DNA from: CBDDKW01 sp965230425
Lineage (GTDB): Bacteria; Pseudomonadota; Gammaproteobacteria; UBA1113
NCBI GenBank assembly: GCA_965230425.1
Contig: CBDDKW010000010.1
Coordinates: 1 to 64,000 of the forward strand
Length of the DNA: 64,000 bases
Reading direction: 5' to 3'
Shown here: in pieces, positions 44,207 through 52,472 of the stretch
How the letters are laid out: each line of letters opens with the position of its first letter
How positions within the stretch are numbered: position 1 is the first letter of the stretch
Translations under genes and position numbers: made by a program
Notes under the pieces: generated by a model
Databases searched by the model: none
Seen by the model: the letters and a program-made list of their open reading frames with translations, nothing else
What the model was told of the DNA's origin: nothing

Positions 44207-45601
44207 TCATAAGAACATTTTCGCTTCTTGGTAGGTATCTACTTTATCCATAAGCCTAAACCATCCTTCCCACAGTGCTTTCCACCCAATAATGCCTGTA
44301 CGTTTGCTATCATACCACCCACCTAGTTTCCCAAGACTTTTATAGGCCCACTCTATAGTAGGTATCTTTTTGGGCGGTTTCTTTTTCTGGGTCGCAATCC
44401 AAAGTACATGCCACTCATCTTCAGTCAACAGGGTAGTCACTGCAACCTGTTCTTTTAACTCAGTTGGCTTTGTCACTGCTATTTCTCGCATTTGTAACAA
44501 TCTAACCGCAACAAAGGCAAGCACACTCCCTGCTCGCTCTAAATTATCTTTGCTTTGTAAGCGCAGCGTCTCTACTCCTATTCCACTTTTCCAGGCTTTG
44601 TGGTAATCCTCTATTCGCCACCTTAATGCATAGTAATGTAAGATGCGTTGTGCCGATTCTGCCGTATCTACTGGCTCAGTCGTTAATAATATCCAACTTA
44701 AATCATTTTCTGGCTGAGATACTTTCTCCCGCGCAGCGACAACATTCACTGCTAACTTATCTGGATAACCTTTTCCTCTTTGATGCTTCGGTAATTCTAT
44801 CTCTAATTTATCACTAAAGTACTCTAACTTTGCCGTCCGCTTCTTCCGGCCTCCTTTTTGCTGTACTTCTACTTCATACGTCCCTAGCCGTGAGTTGCTA
44901 AATATCTTTGTAAATAACTTCTCTTCTGAATCACTTGTCTTGCGGTTTTGTGAAGCTCTTACGATAAAACGCTGCTCATTTAACTGTTTATAGTATAAAT
45001 AATCATATATATCTGCTTCCCTATCACATACTGAGATGACTCTGTTTTGTAAATCACCTAATCTTGCTGTCATCTGCCTAGAGGCATGTTCCCATTTGTA
45101 ACTTTCTTTCTCCTCATAAGCTCGACTCATTCGTAATCCGCGTTTACCATAACTCTCCTTGTCTCGGCAATACCAGCTTTGTTCAATTAATCCAACTGTG
45201 CGTTCCGTTTCCTCTGACAATAGGAGTACGCTATGCACTTGAAAGCCTTTCGAACGCGCTGTCTCACTATTACTTGTATAACCCAATTCATCTAACACTT
45301 TGTGCTTGTAAGATAGGGTCGTTGTGTCCTCTAGCGCCAATACTATCGACTCATTCTTTACTGCCCGTAAGGTCGCTTCATAACCCCCTTCTCTTATCGA
45401 CGATGCCTTTATATGGTCATTCCTTATAAAACGGTACGCGCCTTCTATTTGCGCATCGTCTCCATCACAACACGAGACGGTACTCGCTCCCATTTTCTGC
45501 GCATGCGATGACGCTAGCTTGATTAAACGTTCTGTTCTTCGCGTATCTCCTAAATCGCTATCTTTGAATGTTTCATAGGCCCAATCTGTTGCATTCTTCA
45601 T
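44207..45601 (-). CDS. Tn5-type IS4-family transposase
   Basis: 464 residues (Tn5 476). The N-terminal DNA-binding region starts DWAYETFKDSDLGDTRRTERL. The DDE triad is Asp92 (LALEDTTTLSY), Asp193 (SVCDREADIYDY) and Glu331, within the IS4 signature Y-x2-R-x3-E-x6-K (YALRWRIEDYHKAWK). These sites are each offset by about five residues from Tn5 Asp97, Asp188 and Glu326. The C-terminal dimerisation part (GWYDSKRTGIIGWKALWEGW) is also present. It performs cut-and-paste transposition of the surrounding element. No antibiotic resistance gene accompanies it. Confidence 0.95.
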   Translation of the reverse strand: MKNATDWAYETFKDSDLGDTRRTERLIKLASSHAQKMGASTVSCCDGDDAQIEGAYRFIRNDHIKASSIREGGYEATLRAVKNESIVLALEDTTTLSYKHKVLDELGYTSNSETARSKGFQVHSVLLLSEETERTVGLIEQSWYCRDKESYGKRGLRMSRAYEEKESYKWEHASRQMTARLGDLQNRVISVCDREADIYDYLYYKQLNEQRFIVRASQNRKTSDSEEKLFTKIFSNSRLGTYEVEVQQKGGRKKRTAKLEYFSDKLEIELPKHQRGKGYPDKLAVNVVAAREKVSQPENDLSWILLTTEPVDTAESAQRILHYYALRWRIEDYHKAWKSGIGVETLRLQSKDNLERAGSVLAFVAVRLLQMREIAVTKPTELKEQVAVTTLLTEDEWHVLWIATQKKKPPKKIPTIEWAYKSLGKLGGWYDSKRTGIIGWKALWEGWFRLMDKVDTYQEAKMFL

Positions 45602-45656
45602 CTTTACTGCCTCCTAGTGCTCATTTATAGCGAGAAAGTGTACTACTTCTTACCAT

Positions 45657-45675
45657 AAATGTGTAGAAGATACAG
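45657..45675. repeat. Outside-end-like terminal sequence of the IS
   Basis: Read inward, CTGTATCTTCTACACATTT; the shared core TCTT…TACACA corresponds to the transposase-binding part of the Tn5 outside end. It lies about 55 bases before the transposase start codon. Confidence 0.8.
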
Positions 45676-45684
45676 GGCCAAGCC
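45676..45684. repeat. Right 9-bp target-site duplication of the IS50-like element
   Basis: GGCCAAGCC, identical to 44172-44180. The interrupted palindromic repeat continues from here to about 45752 (…CTCGAAATGACAGC). Confidence 0.92.
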
Positions 45685-45702
45685 ACGGTATGACGGAAGA
45701 TA

Positions 45703-45784
45703 ATTAGCTAAACCATAAGGGGATTTCTCGCGATGCTCGAAATGACAGCACTTTTTTCTTACATTAATATGGCCTACCAGGCTG
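45703..45784. repeat. Second copy of an ~82-bp repeat covering ankyrin gene 3' ends
   Basis: This stretch matches 42364-42444 at all but about seven positions. It includes half of a palindromic repeat and the last codons of the ankyrin gene (…PGRPY). Both ankyrin genes thus share their 3' ends and downstream flank, which points to segmental duplication or gene conversion. Confidence 0.75.
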
Positions 45785-47371
45785 AAAAAACCGACCCTGG
45801 CGACTATCTTCTCGCTGATTGCGAGCACCGACAGCCATTTGTTCATCATCAGATATATCTGCAGTACTGCTAGATCCACGTGATAAATCAACATGGCCAC
45901 TTTCTAATTTCCTCAGACGTAAATTTAGCTTTCGTCTCTCATTGCGCTCACGATTTAATTCATCTGTAAGCGTACTTAACTGGCGTCTTAGTTGTTCAAC
46001 CTGGCGTTGTAAACTTGTCGTTTTATCAGAGGTTTCACTATCAGCACATTCTACATCTAGCAATCTCTCCTCAATATCTGCTTCAGAATCACTAGAGTCA
46101 TTAAAACTAATACCCTGAGGCTCAGTTTCAGGATCACGATATAAAGTCCCATCTTTTTTACATTCATCAACCGCTTGCTCAAATAAATTTTCTATTTGTT
46201 GTGCTAAATCAAGGTTATCATTTTTGATGAGTTCCAACACATAATTTAATTTATTTCTAAACTGCTCTTCAGGACTACATTTAAGGACCAATCGAAATAA
46301 AGCTAGCAATTTTTTTAAATTATCATTGAGAACAATCTTCTTTAAAAAACCATCATTTGTCATCTTGCTAACAAATGCATCTACCACACCCTGGTCGAGT
46401 TTACTAACATGCGCAATACTAGCCCCTTTAGAAATTAGCAGTTCTGCTACTTCAGGTAAAATATGCCTCAGCGAAAGTCTTAATGCTGTAGAATTAAAGC
46501 CATTTACAGCATCAATTCTGTGATTAGGAACATTCTTTGCAATAAATAGCGCAAGTACTGCTCGCTGTCTTGTAATAGCCATATGTAGAATCGAATGTTG
46601 AACATGCGTTGTTTTGGCTTGTAAATCAAAATAACGAGGATGGTATAACAAGATATTTTCGATGACATCATCTGGAATAGTTCTATCCTCTATCATTGTG
46701 AATATGTCATCTGCACTAAATAGCTCTTTATGCTGAACACGGCCATGTCCTGTTGATTCTTGCTTTGACTGAGAATCTAGTCCATGAGTATTCGCTAATG
46801 TCTCTTTTTTCAATTGCTTGATAGCTTGATATGCTTTTTTTACGATGTTAGAGTTCTTTACTGACTCAGCTCTTATCTGCTTAATAATCTCATCCAGGCT
46901 CCGCTCTTCATCTTTAGATAAATCGAAGCCCAACATGGTCAGCAACAGCATCATATTATAAACACGATTATAATTAAATTTAATGTTGCGGACATGGCAA
47001 GATTGGATACTCAGAATAAAGCTATCAGATATTGATTTATTATTGCAATCTGTATGTTTCACATCTGCACCCGCAATCACCAAGCCTGGGATCATTTCAT
47101 AACATAACTCGTACACTGCAATATGCAATGGTGTTTTGTCTCTATCATCACCAAAATTGATATCATCTTTTGACATCGCATAAATTAGATGCCTTGACAA
47201 TCTAACACGTTGATTTTCAATCGAGAGATGTAAAATAGTACCATCATATTCAGTCAGAGTGTCATCGCTTACTTGGTAAAATTCAGGCTGTTTTTTACAT
47301 ATATCTATAATTTCATCATCTGAAACTTCAGTATTTCTAACCATATCGCATAATTCATTGAAATCGACCAT
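45764..47371 (-). CDS. Ankyrin-like repeat protein with coiled coil, second of three relatives
   Basis: 535 residues. Two copies of the module seen in its neighbours (residues ~1-110 and ~215-320): VSDDEIIDICKKQPEFYQV…GTILHLSIENQRVRL and IPDDVIENILLYHPRYFDL…SILHMAITRQRAVLALFI, each with further ankyrin-like units (ALRLSLRHILPEVAELLI, KGASI). An acidic stretch and a strong coiled coil (~440-495, LQRQVEQLRRQLSTLTDELN) follow. The C-terminus GRFFQPGRPY matches the protein at 42424. Probably a scaffold or host-directed effector; the function is unknown. Confidence 0.7.
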   Translation of the reverse strand: MVDFNELCDMVRNTEVSDDEIIDICKKQPEFYQVSDDTLTEYDGTILHLSIENQRVRLSRHLIYAMSKDDINFGDDRDKTPLHIAVYELCYEMIPGLVIAGADVKHTDCNNKSISDSFILSIQSCHVRNIKFNYNRVYNMMLLLTMLGFDLSKDEERSLDEIIKQIRAESVKNSNIVKKAYQAIKQLKKETLANTHGLDSQSKQESTGHGRVQHKELFSADDIFTMIEDRTIPDDVIENILLYHPRYFDLQAKTTHVQHSILHMAITRQRAVLALFIAKNVPNHRIDAVNGFNSTALRLSLRHILPEVAELLISKGASIAHVSKLDQGVVDAFVSKMTNDGFLKKIVLNDNLKKLLALFRLVLKCSPEEQFRNKLNYVLELIKNDNLDLAQQIENLFEQAVDECKKDGTLYRDPETEPQGISFNDSSDSEADIEERLLDVECADSETSDKTTSLQRQVEQLRRQLSTLTDELNRERNERRKLNLRLRKLESGHVDLSRGSSSTADISDDEQMAVGARNQREDSRQGRFFQPGRPY

Positions 47372-47565
47372 AATATTTTGCCTTTTTATCGTTATATTTA
47401 TAATAAAAGAGTAAAACGCACCATCTTATTATTATGATATTTTCAACTGGCTTGCGTTACTCGAACCTCTGTCTATCGAGACATGGCTATTATAGACAAA
47501 TGGATCAAAAATTATTACGGTGATTTTGTACGTATTTTTTCTCGGCATGACGCTGGCTATGGGTG

Positions 47566-48198
47566 TTAGGGGCTTGTAGTAGATTTATATGAAGGTCCTT
47601 TAGAACTAGCGTTAGTTTGACTTATCAGATTCTCAAGCGACGATGCTAAGTTATCATCAACTTTTTTTAAGTCAGCGAATAAATTTTGTAATTTTTTAAC
47701 TGGAAATTCAGCACCATGAGATTGTAATAGCTGAAAGACTTGTCTATACCTTAGATTTATGTCAGCTCTTTCTTGGTCTTTATCTTCTCTTTCTTGTTCA
47801 TCATCTATGATTTCAGAGGAGTTTGCCAGTAACTCATCCGTATAAGCTTGTAGTGATTGCATGAACTTAGTTACCACCGTTTCACCGGTGTTATTTTGAC
47901 GACTTATTGACGCACCTCTCTCAAGTAAAGTTTTTACCACTTTTGGGTACATTTTACCAACAGCTAATAATAGTGGCGTTGAGCGTAGCTTGGTAGGAAT
48001 ATCAAGTCTTTTTTCGATGGGTCCCTTTTCACTGAGATACTCTGCTAGTGTTTCTCTATTCTGCAATATCGCGTCATGCAATATGGTGTTGCCCGTGCTT
48101 CTCTCAACATCTAGCAACCATAAATAAGCTGGTTGATTAGTTAATATTTTAATAATTTGTTCATCGGGTATATTTTTATTTCTTATTTCTTCAAACAC
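47566..48198 (-). CDS. Short ankyrin-like repeat protein, third relative
   Basis: 210 residues with a single copy of the module (~1-105): IPDEQIIKILTNQPAYLWL, GNTILHDAILQNRETLAEYL and TPLLLAVGKMYPKVVKTLLERGASI. The C-terminal half is charged and helical and lacks the FFQPGRPY end of the two larger relatives. It could be a truncated or founding member of the cluster. Transcribed separately, 194 AT-rich bases upstream of the preceding gene. Confidence 0.65.
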   Translation of the reverse strand: MFEEIRNKNIPDEQIIKILTNQPAYLWLLDVERSTGNTILHDAILQNRETLAEYLSEKGPIEKRLDIPTKLRSTPLLLAVGKMYPKVVKTLLERGASISRQNNTGETVVTKFMQSLQAYTDELLANSSEIIDDEQEREDKDQERADINLRYRQVFQLLQSHGAEFPVKKLQNLFADLKKVDDNLASSLENLISQTNASSKGPSYKSTTSP

Positions 48199-48346
48199 AG
48201 ATATCTCTTTTTATTTGTTATCTAGTTGGGATGGGCATTGTACAGCACCAACAAAAAATTGTAATACGTATTTTTTATCAGAATTTTTAACACATTACTT
48301 TTAAATCACTTAATGATTATTCGTACTAAAAACACTTAAAACTCTC

Positions 48347-48410
48347 TTTAACCTTGTAAAAAAGCCATTTTTTGGCTATATTTACCCTGTAAAAAAACCA
48401 AAAGTTGGCT
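48347..48410 (+). promoter_or_regulatory. Tandem ~34-bp repeats abutting the ATPase start codon
   Basis: Two related units, 48347-48377 and 48381-48410, share TTTA, CC-TGTAAAAAA, CCA and TTGGCT. Each has a small palindrome (GCCATTTTTTGGC; CCAAAAGTTGG). The second unit ends two bases before the ATG, leaving no room for a normal ribosome site. They may be operators for the ATPase gene or an RNA structure that controls its translation. Confidence 0.6.
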
Positions 48411-48412
48411 TT

Positions 48413-49741
48413 ATGGAAAGGTTAATCACATCAGAGTTAAAAAATTGGCAGACACAGCATGAACATATGCCACTGATATTGCGTGGTGCTAGGCAAGTTG
48501 GTAAAACTTATCTGGTAGAACAGTTTGCTGAGCAAAACTTTACCAACTTAGTCACGGCTAACTTTGAATTTCAGCCAGGTCTTGCAGATGCCTTTACTAA
48601 CTTAGACCCTCAGCAGATTTGTAAAAAGCTGTCATTGCTAACAGGCCAAGAAATCATACCTGGACAAACCTTGCTTTTCCTTGATGAAATCCAAGAATGC
48701 CCTCAGGCAATTATGGCTTTACGCTACTTCAAAGAAAAAATGCCCGCATTGCATGTAATCAGTGCTGGTTCACTGCTTGAATTTATCTTGGACGATGAGT
48801 CTTTACGCATGCCCGTTGGTCGTGTTCATTATATGTATTTAAAACCGCTGTCATTCTATGAGTATCTATTAGCCACTGGACGTCATGACCTGTATGAGTT
48901 TCTCAACAACATTACTTTAAAAGAATCGATCCCAACAGCATTGCACGAATTACTATTATCGATTCTCAATGAATTTATTATATTGGGTGGTATGCCAAAT
49001 GTTATAAAATACTATTTACGTGAAAAAAATATTCTAGCTGCTGAACGCCAGCAAACCTCCATTCTCACAACTTATAATAATGACTTTGGTAAATATGCCT
49101 CCAAAGCCAACCATAAATATTTACAACTACTCTTTAACAAAGCGCCTGGGTTAGTTGCTCAACATTTTAAATATATTGATGTTGATCCTGATATCAGAGC
49201 AAGAGAAATAAAAACTGCACTTACCTTATTACAATCTGCAGGCATTATTAATAAAATCAAGATGACTCAAGCATCGGGCTTACCTTTAAGTACTCAAGTT
49301 AATGAAAAGAAATTTAAACTACTCTTCTTAGATATCGGTCTAACTTTAAGAGCAAGCCAAATTGATGCCCAAAGTTTATTACAAGATGATACTCTGCTAC
49401 TAAATCGAGGAGCACTTGCAGAACAATTTGTCGGACAAGAATTAGCTGCTTATGCAACACCTTATGAAGAATATCAGCACTATTATTGGCAAAGAGATGT
49501 AAAAAGCAGCTCTGCTGAAGTAGACTATCTAGCCCAAGTGGGTAAATACATAATTCCAATTGAGGTAAAAGCAGGTAAAACTGGACGCTTGAAATCAATG
49601 CACACATTCTTACGCGAAAAGCAGCAACCAGTGGGTGTGAGGATTTCGCAACATCCATTAAACTTAGAAAAAAATGTGCTCTCTGTACCTTTATATATGA
49701 TTAATGAGTTACCTCGGTTGGTAAGAGATATTATTGACTAA
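48413..49741 (+). CDS. AAA ATPase with DUF4143 nuclease-like C-terminus
   Basis: 442 residues. N-terminal AAA domain with Walker A GARQVGKT (~25-32) and Walker B LLFLDEIQ (~90), then a sensor-like HVISAGSLLE. The C-terminal DUF4143 part has the PD-(D/E)xK-like pattern EVDYL…PIEVKAG (~365-385). The family is widespread and often mobile, with unproven cellular role; roles in DNA transactions or defence have been suggested. No partner gene is present. It ends one base before the convergent rnhB, so it marks the edge of the accessory block. Confidence 0.85.
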   Translation: MERLITSELKNWQTQHEHMPLILRGARQVGKTYLVEQFAEQNFTNLVTANFEFQPGLADAFTNLDPQQICKKLSLLTGQEIIPGQTLLFLDEIQECPQAIMALRYFKEKMPALHVISAGSLLEFILDDESLRMPVGRVHYMYLKPLSFYEYLLATGRHDLYEFLNNITLKESIPTALHELLLSILNEFIILGGMPNVIKYYLREKNILAAERQQTSILTTYNNDFGKYASKANHKYLQLLFNKAPGLVAQHFKYIDVDPDIRAREIKTALTLLQSAGIINKIKMTQASGLPLSTQVNEKKFKLLFLDIGLTLRASQIDAQSLLQDDTLLLNRGALAEQFVGQELAAYATPYEEYQHYYWQRDVKSSSAEVDYLAQVGKYIIPIEVKAGKTGRLKSMHTFLREKQQPVGVRISQHPLNLEKNVLSVPLYMINELPRLVRDIID

Positions 49742-49742
49742 A

Positions 49743-50312
49743 TTACTCACACACTTCCAAGCACCTCTGTACCGGCTTATAACTTCGCCGGTGGTGCTCG
49801 CAAGGGCCGTAAGCTTGTAGTGCATTTAAGTGTGCTTTGGTGGGATAGCCTTTGTGTTGGGCAAAACCGTATTGCGGGTATTGCTCGTGTAGCACATACA
49901 TTTCATCATCACGGGCTACTTTAGCAATAATGGATGCGGCGCTGATACACGGTTCAGTTAAATCACCTTTGATAATGGCAGTAGCTTTGCAAGGGACTTC
50001 GGGACAGTGTTTGCCATCCACAAGTATATGCTCTGGCTGTGTTGTTAATCCAGCTACAGCACGCTGCATGGCGAGTAAGCTGGCATGAAAGATATTTAAG
50101 CTGTCTATCTCCGAGACATTGGCAAAGCCTATAGCCCAAGCTAATGCTTCTTCTTTAATGCGTTGGTTGAAGTAATTACGCTTTACTTCGCTAAGCTTTT
50201 TCGAGTCGGTTAAACCATCGATAGGCTTATTGGGATCGAGAATAACTGCACCGGCAACAACATTTCCAACTAAAGGGCCTCGCCCTACTTCATCAACTCC
50301 GGCTATGATCAT
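49743..50312 (-). CDS. rnhB: Ribonuclease HII
   Basis: 189 residues, normal length. It removes ribonucleotides from RNA-DNA hybrids. The active-site acidic residues are in GVDEVGRGPLVG near the N-terminus and later in ILVDGKH and SIIAKVARD. Typical neighbours lpxB (upstream) and dnaE (downstream) apply, but dnaE is displaced by 11 kb here. Confidence 0.96.
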   Translation of the reverse strand: MIIAGVDEVGRGPLVGNVVAGAVILDPNKPIDGLTDSKKLSEVKRNYFNQRIKEEALAWAIGFANVSEIDSLNIFHASLLAMQRAVAGLTTQPEHILVDGKHCPEVPCKATAIIKGDLTEPCISAASIIAKVARDDEMYVLHEQYPQYGFAQHKGYPTKAHLNALQAYGPCEHHRRSYKPVQRCLEVCE

Positions 50313-50351
50313 TGTGATTAGTTCCTTCTATAGATCCCTCTTGTCTATCAC

Positions 50352-51506
50352 TTAAGATTGTGAGGAAATTAATTCATGTATGGCTTGTGCTGCTGTTTTA
50401 CTGGCATCGCAGCGTAATTGTTCGTGTAGTTCGCTATAATGGGTTTGAATATTATTGCGCAGATCATAATTCTGTAAGCGTTCTAATATAGCTGACCCTA
50501 GGTTTTCCACCGTCACTTGATCTTGAATAAATTCTGGCGCTAAAGTTTGCTCTGATAATAAATTGGGTAAGGCAATATGATCCACTTTGATCATGCGTTT
50601 GCCTATTTGATAATTTATCTTAGAAGTACGGTAGGCGACTACCATGGCTTTTTTACATAACATAGCTTCTAAGGTGGCTGTGCCTGCGGTAAGTAATACC
50701 GCATCAGCAGCACTCATGACTTCGCGTGCTTGACCTTGAAATAAGGTAATAGGCAAACCAGGTGCATAGGTTTGAATTAAGTCATTAAACTGTTGCTGAC
50801 GTGCTTGATTAATCATGGGGCTAATGAATGCTAATTGCGGCATGCGTTGTTGGCACCATTGTGCTGTTTGTAAAAATACTGGCCCCATTTGCTCTAGTTC
50901 GCCGGCACGGCTACCCGGTAAAATGGCTAAATAGTGTTTATTAGGATCTAAATTTAATTGTGCTCTTGCGGCTTGTGTATCTATCTCTACAGGAATTTCA
51001 TCAGCTAAGCTATGGCCCACATAGCGCACTGGAATTTGATGCTGCTCATAAAATGTGGCTTCAAAGGGAAACAAAGTTAACATTAAATCAGTACTGCGTG
51101 CGATTTTTTTTAAGCGATTCTGCCGCCAAGCCCATACCGTGGGGCTATTATAGTGTACGGTTTTAATCCGATGTTTTTTTAATTTTGCTTCAATGGGTAA
51201 ATTAAAATCGGGCGCGTCTACGCCGATATATATATCCGGTGGATGAGTCAGTAAGTGTTTGATTAGGTGTTTGCGTAGTTTGAGAATGCTGGGTAGCTTT
51301 TTTAGTACTTCGACGATGCCCATCACGGACAGTTCATTGATGGAGTATAATTCTTCACATCCTGCTTCAATCATACGTGGGCCAGCGATGCCATAGATTT
51401 TACTGTCAGGATAGTGTTTTTCTAATTCTGCAACGAGTCCGGCCGCAAGATTATCGCCGGAGGCTTCTCCGGCAACAATGGCGATTGTGGGATGTGTGTT
51501 GTTCAT
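50352..51506 (-). CDS. lpxB: Lipid-A-disaccharide synthase
   Basis: 384 residues (E. coli 382). GT19 enzyme that joins UDP-diacylglucosamine and lipid X. Marks: IVAGEASGDNLAAGLV, GIAGPRM, SVMGIVEVL, GVDAPDFNLPIE, YNSPTVWAW, LPGSRAGELEQ and LLTAGTATLEAMLC. Peripheral inner-membrane protein. Between it and lpxA lies a palindromic repeat of about 200 bases. Confidence 0.97.
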   Translation of the reverse strand: MNNTHPTIAIVAGEASGDNLAAGLVAELEKHYPDSKIYGIAGPRMIEAGCEELYSINELSVMGIVEVLKKLPSILKLRKHLIKHLLTHPPDIYIGVDAPDFNLPIEAKLKKHRIKTVHYNSPTVWAWRQNRLKKIARSTDLMLTLFPFEATFYEQHQIPVRYVGHSLADEIPVEIDTQAARAQLNLDPNKHYLAILPGSRAGELEQMGPVFLQTAQWCQQRMPQLAFISPMINQARQQQFNDLIQTYAPGLPITLFQGQAREVMSAADAVLLTAGTATLEAMLCKKAMVVAYRTSKINYQIGKRMIKVDHIALPNLLSEQTLAPEFIQDQVTVENLGSAILERLQNYDLRNNIQTHYSELHEQLRCDASKTAAQAIHELISSQS

Positions 51507-51540
51507 TGTCTTGATGTCGTTTTTGTTGTAGGTTACTAAG

Positions 51541-51687
51541 TAGTCAAATCATCGGGAGATTTCTCACTGCGGCTTACAGTCGCAGTTCGAAATGGCAATA
51601 TTTTTTCAGTAATAACATAGCTGATGACAATTGCTCCGCCATTGTTATTTCGAGCGTAACGAGAAATCTCCCGATGGTTTAGCTAAC
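51541..51687. repeat. Palindromic repeat with GTCATTTCGAGC-type ends, copy 3
   Basis: Half one (51541-51596) reads AGTCAAATCATCGGGAGATT…AGTTCGAAATGGC; half two (~51641-51687) reads GTTATTTCGAGCGTAACGAG…CCCGATGGTTTAGCTAA. The halves are inverted copies of the same motifs, so the transcript could fold into one long hairpin between lpxA and lpxB. Confidence 0.6.
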
Positions 51688-51707
51688 TTTAACAACCAAG
51701 GAATAAC

Positions 51708-52472
51708 CTAACGGATGATGCCAAGCTCAGAGTTAGTCAATCCATCGATCATATGCTGTATTTCAACAAAGTCATTCGCCATGGGTTTGAGTTTCTCAAT
51801 GGCTTCTTCCGTGGTTAAATTTTGTCGATAAATAATTTTATAGGCTTGTTTTAGTGCCGAAGTTACTTCTTGGGAAAATTCGCGTCGTTTCAAGCCTACT
51901 GAATTTAAGCCAAAGGGTTCGGCTGGATTACCTGAAATCAATACATATGGCAATACATCTTTAATCACCAAGGTACCACCAGCAATAAAGCTATGTTGAC
52001 CAATAGTAACAAACTGCCTCACTGCAGATAAGCCACTTAAAATAGCATAATCTTCTACAGTAACATGCCCTGCAAGAGCAGCATTATTGGCAAAAATCGT
52101 ATCGTTACCCACGTGGCAGTCATGAGCTACATGTACATAGGCCATGAGTAAATTGTTATTGCCGATACTGGTTTTACCACCATCATTACCGCGATTTAAA
52201 GTACAAAATTCGCGGATAACATTATTGTCACCTATTTCTAAATAAGCCTCATCTCCATGAAATTTTTTATCTTGAGATTGTTCGCCTATAGAAGAAAATT
52301 GATATATCTTGTTATTCACACCAATGCGCGTAGGGCCGTTAATGACTACATGGGGACCAACCCATGTACCGGAGCCAATTTCAACATTCGCCCCAATCAT
52401 GGTCCATGGACCTATGTGTGCATCCTCAGCAATTTTTGCTGTTGGATCAATAATTGCGTTTTTATCTATCAC
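51708..52472 (-). CDS. lpxA: UDP-N-acetylglucosamine acyltransferase
   Basis: 254 residues (E. coli 262). First step of lipid A synthesis, transferring a hydroxyacyl chain from ACP to UDP-GlcNAc. Left-handed beta-helix hexapeptide repeats (DPTAKIAEDAHIGPWTMIG, VEIGSGTWVG…), the catalytic-His region VHVAHDCHVGNDTI and a helical C-terminus. The start overlaps the fabZ stop by 4 bases (ATGA). Confidence 0.97.
   Translation of the reverse strand: MIDKNAIIDPTAKIAEDAHIGPWTMIGANVEIGSGTWVGPHVVINGPTRIGVNNKIYQFSSIGEQSQDKKFHGDEAYLEIGDNNVIREFCTLNRGNDGGKTSIGNNNLLMAYVHVAHDCHVGNDTIFANNAALAGHVTVEDYAILSGLSAVRQFVTIGQHSFIAGGTLVIKDVLPYVLISGNPAEPFGLNSVGLKRREFSQEVTSALKQAYKIIYRQNLTTEEAIEKLKPMANDFVEIQHMIDGLTNSELGIIR

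Larger units (their letters stand above)
44181..45675 (-). mobile_element. Tn5/IS50-family insertion sequence, complete
   Basis: 1495 bp (IS50 about 1.53 kb), bounded by 9-bp duplications. The left end 44181-44199, CTGTCTCTTGATCAGATCT, equals the Tn5 inside end as I remember it and has two GATC sites. The right end, read inward from 45675, is CTGTATCTTCTACACATTT, which matches the Tn5 outside end CTGACTCTTATACACAAGT at 14 of 19 positions. The outside-like end lies at the 5' side of the transposase gene, as in IS50. The transposase frame is intact, so the element may be active. Confidence 0.93.

Noticed and set aside
48347..48410. Short CRISPR-like array
   Set aside because: Only two imperfect units with no variable spacer and no cas genes; the position before a start codon points to a regulatory role.
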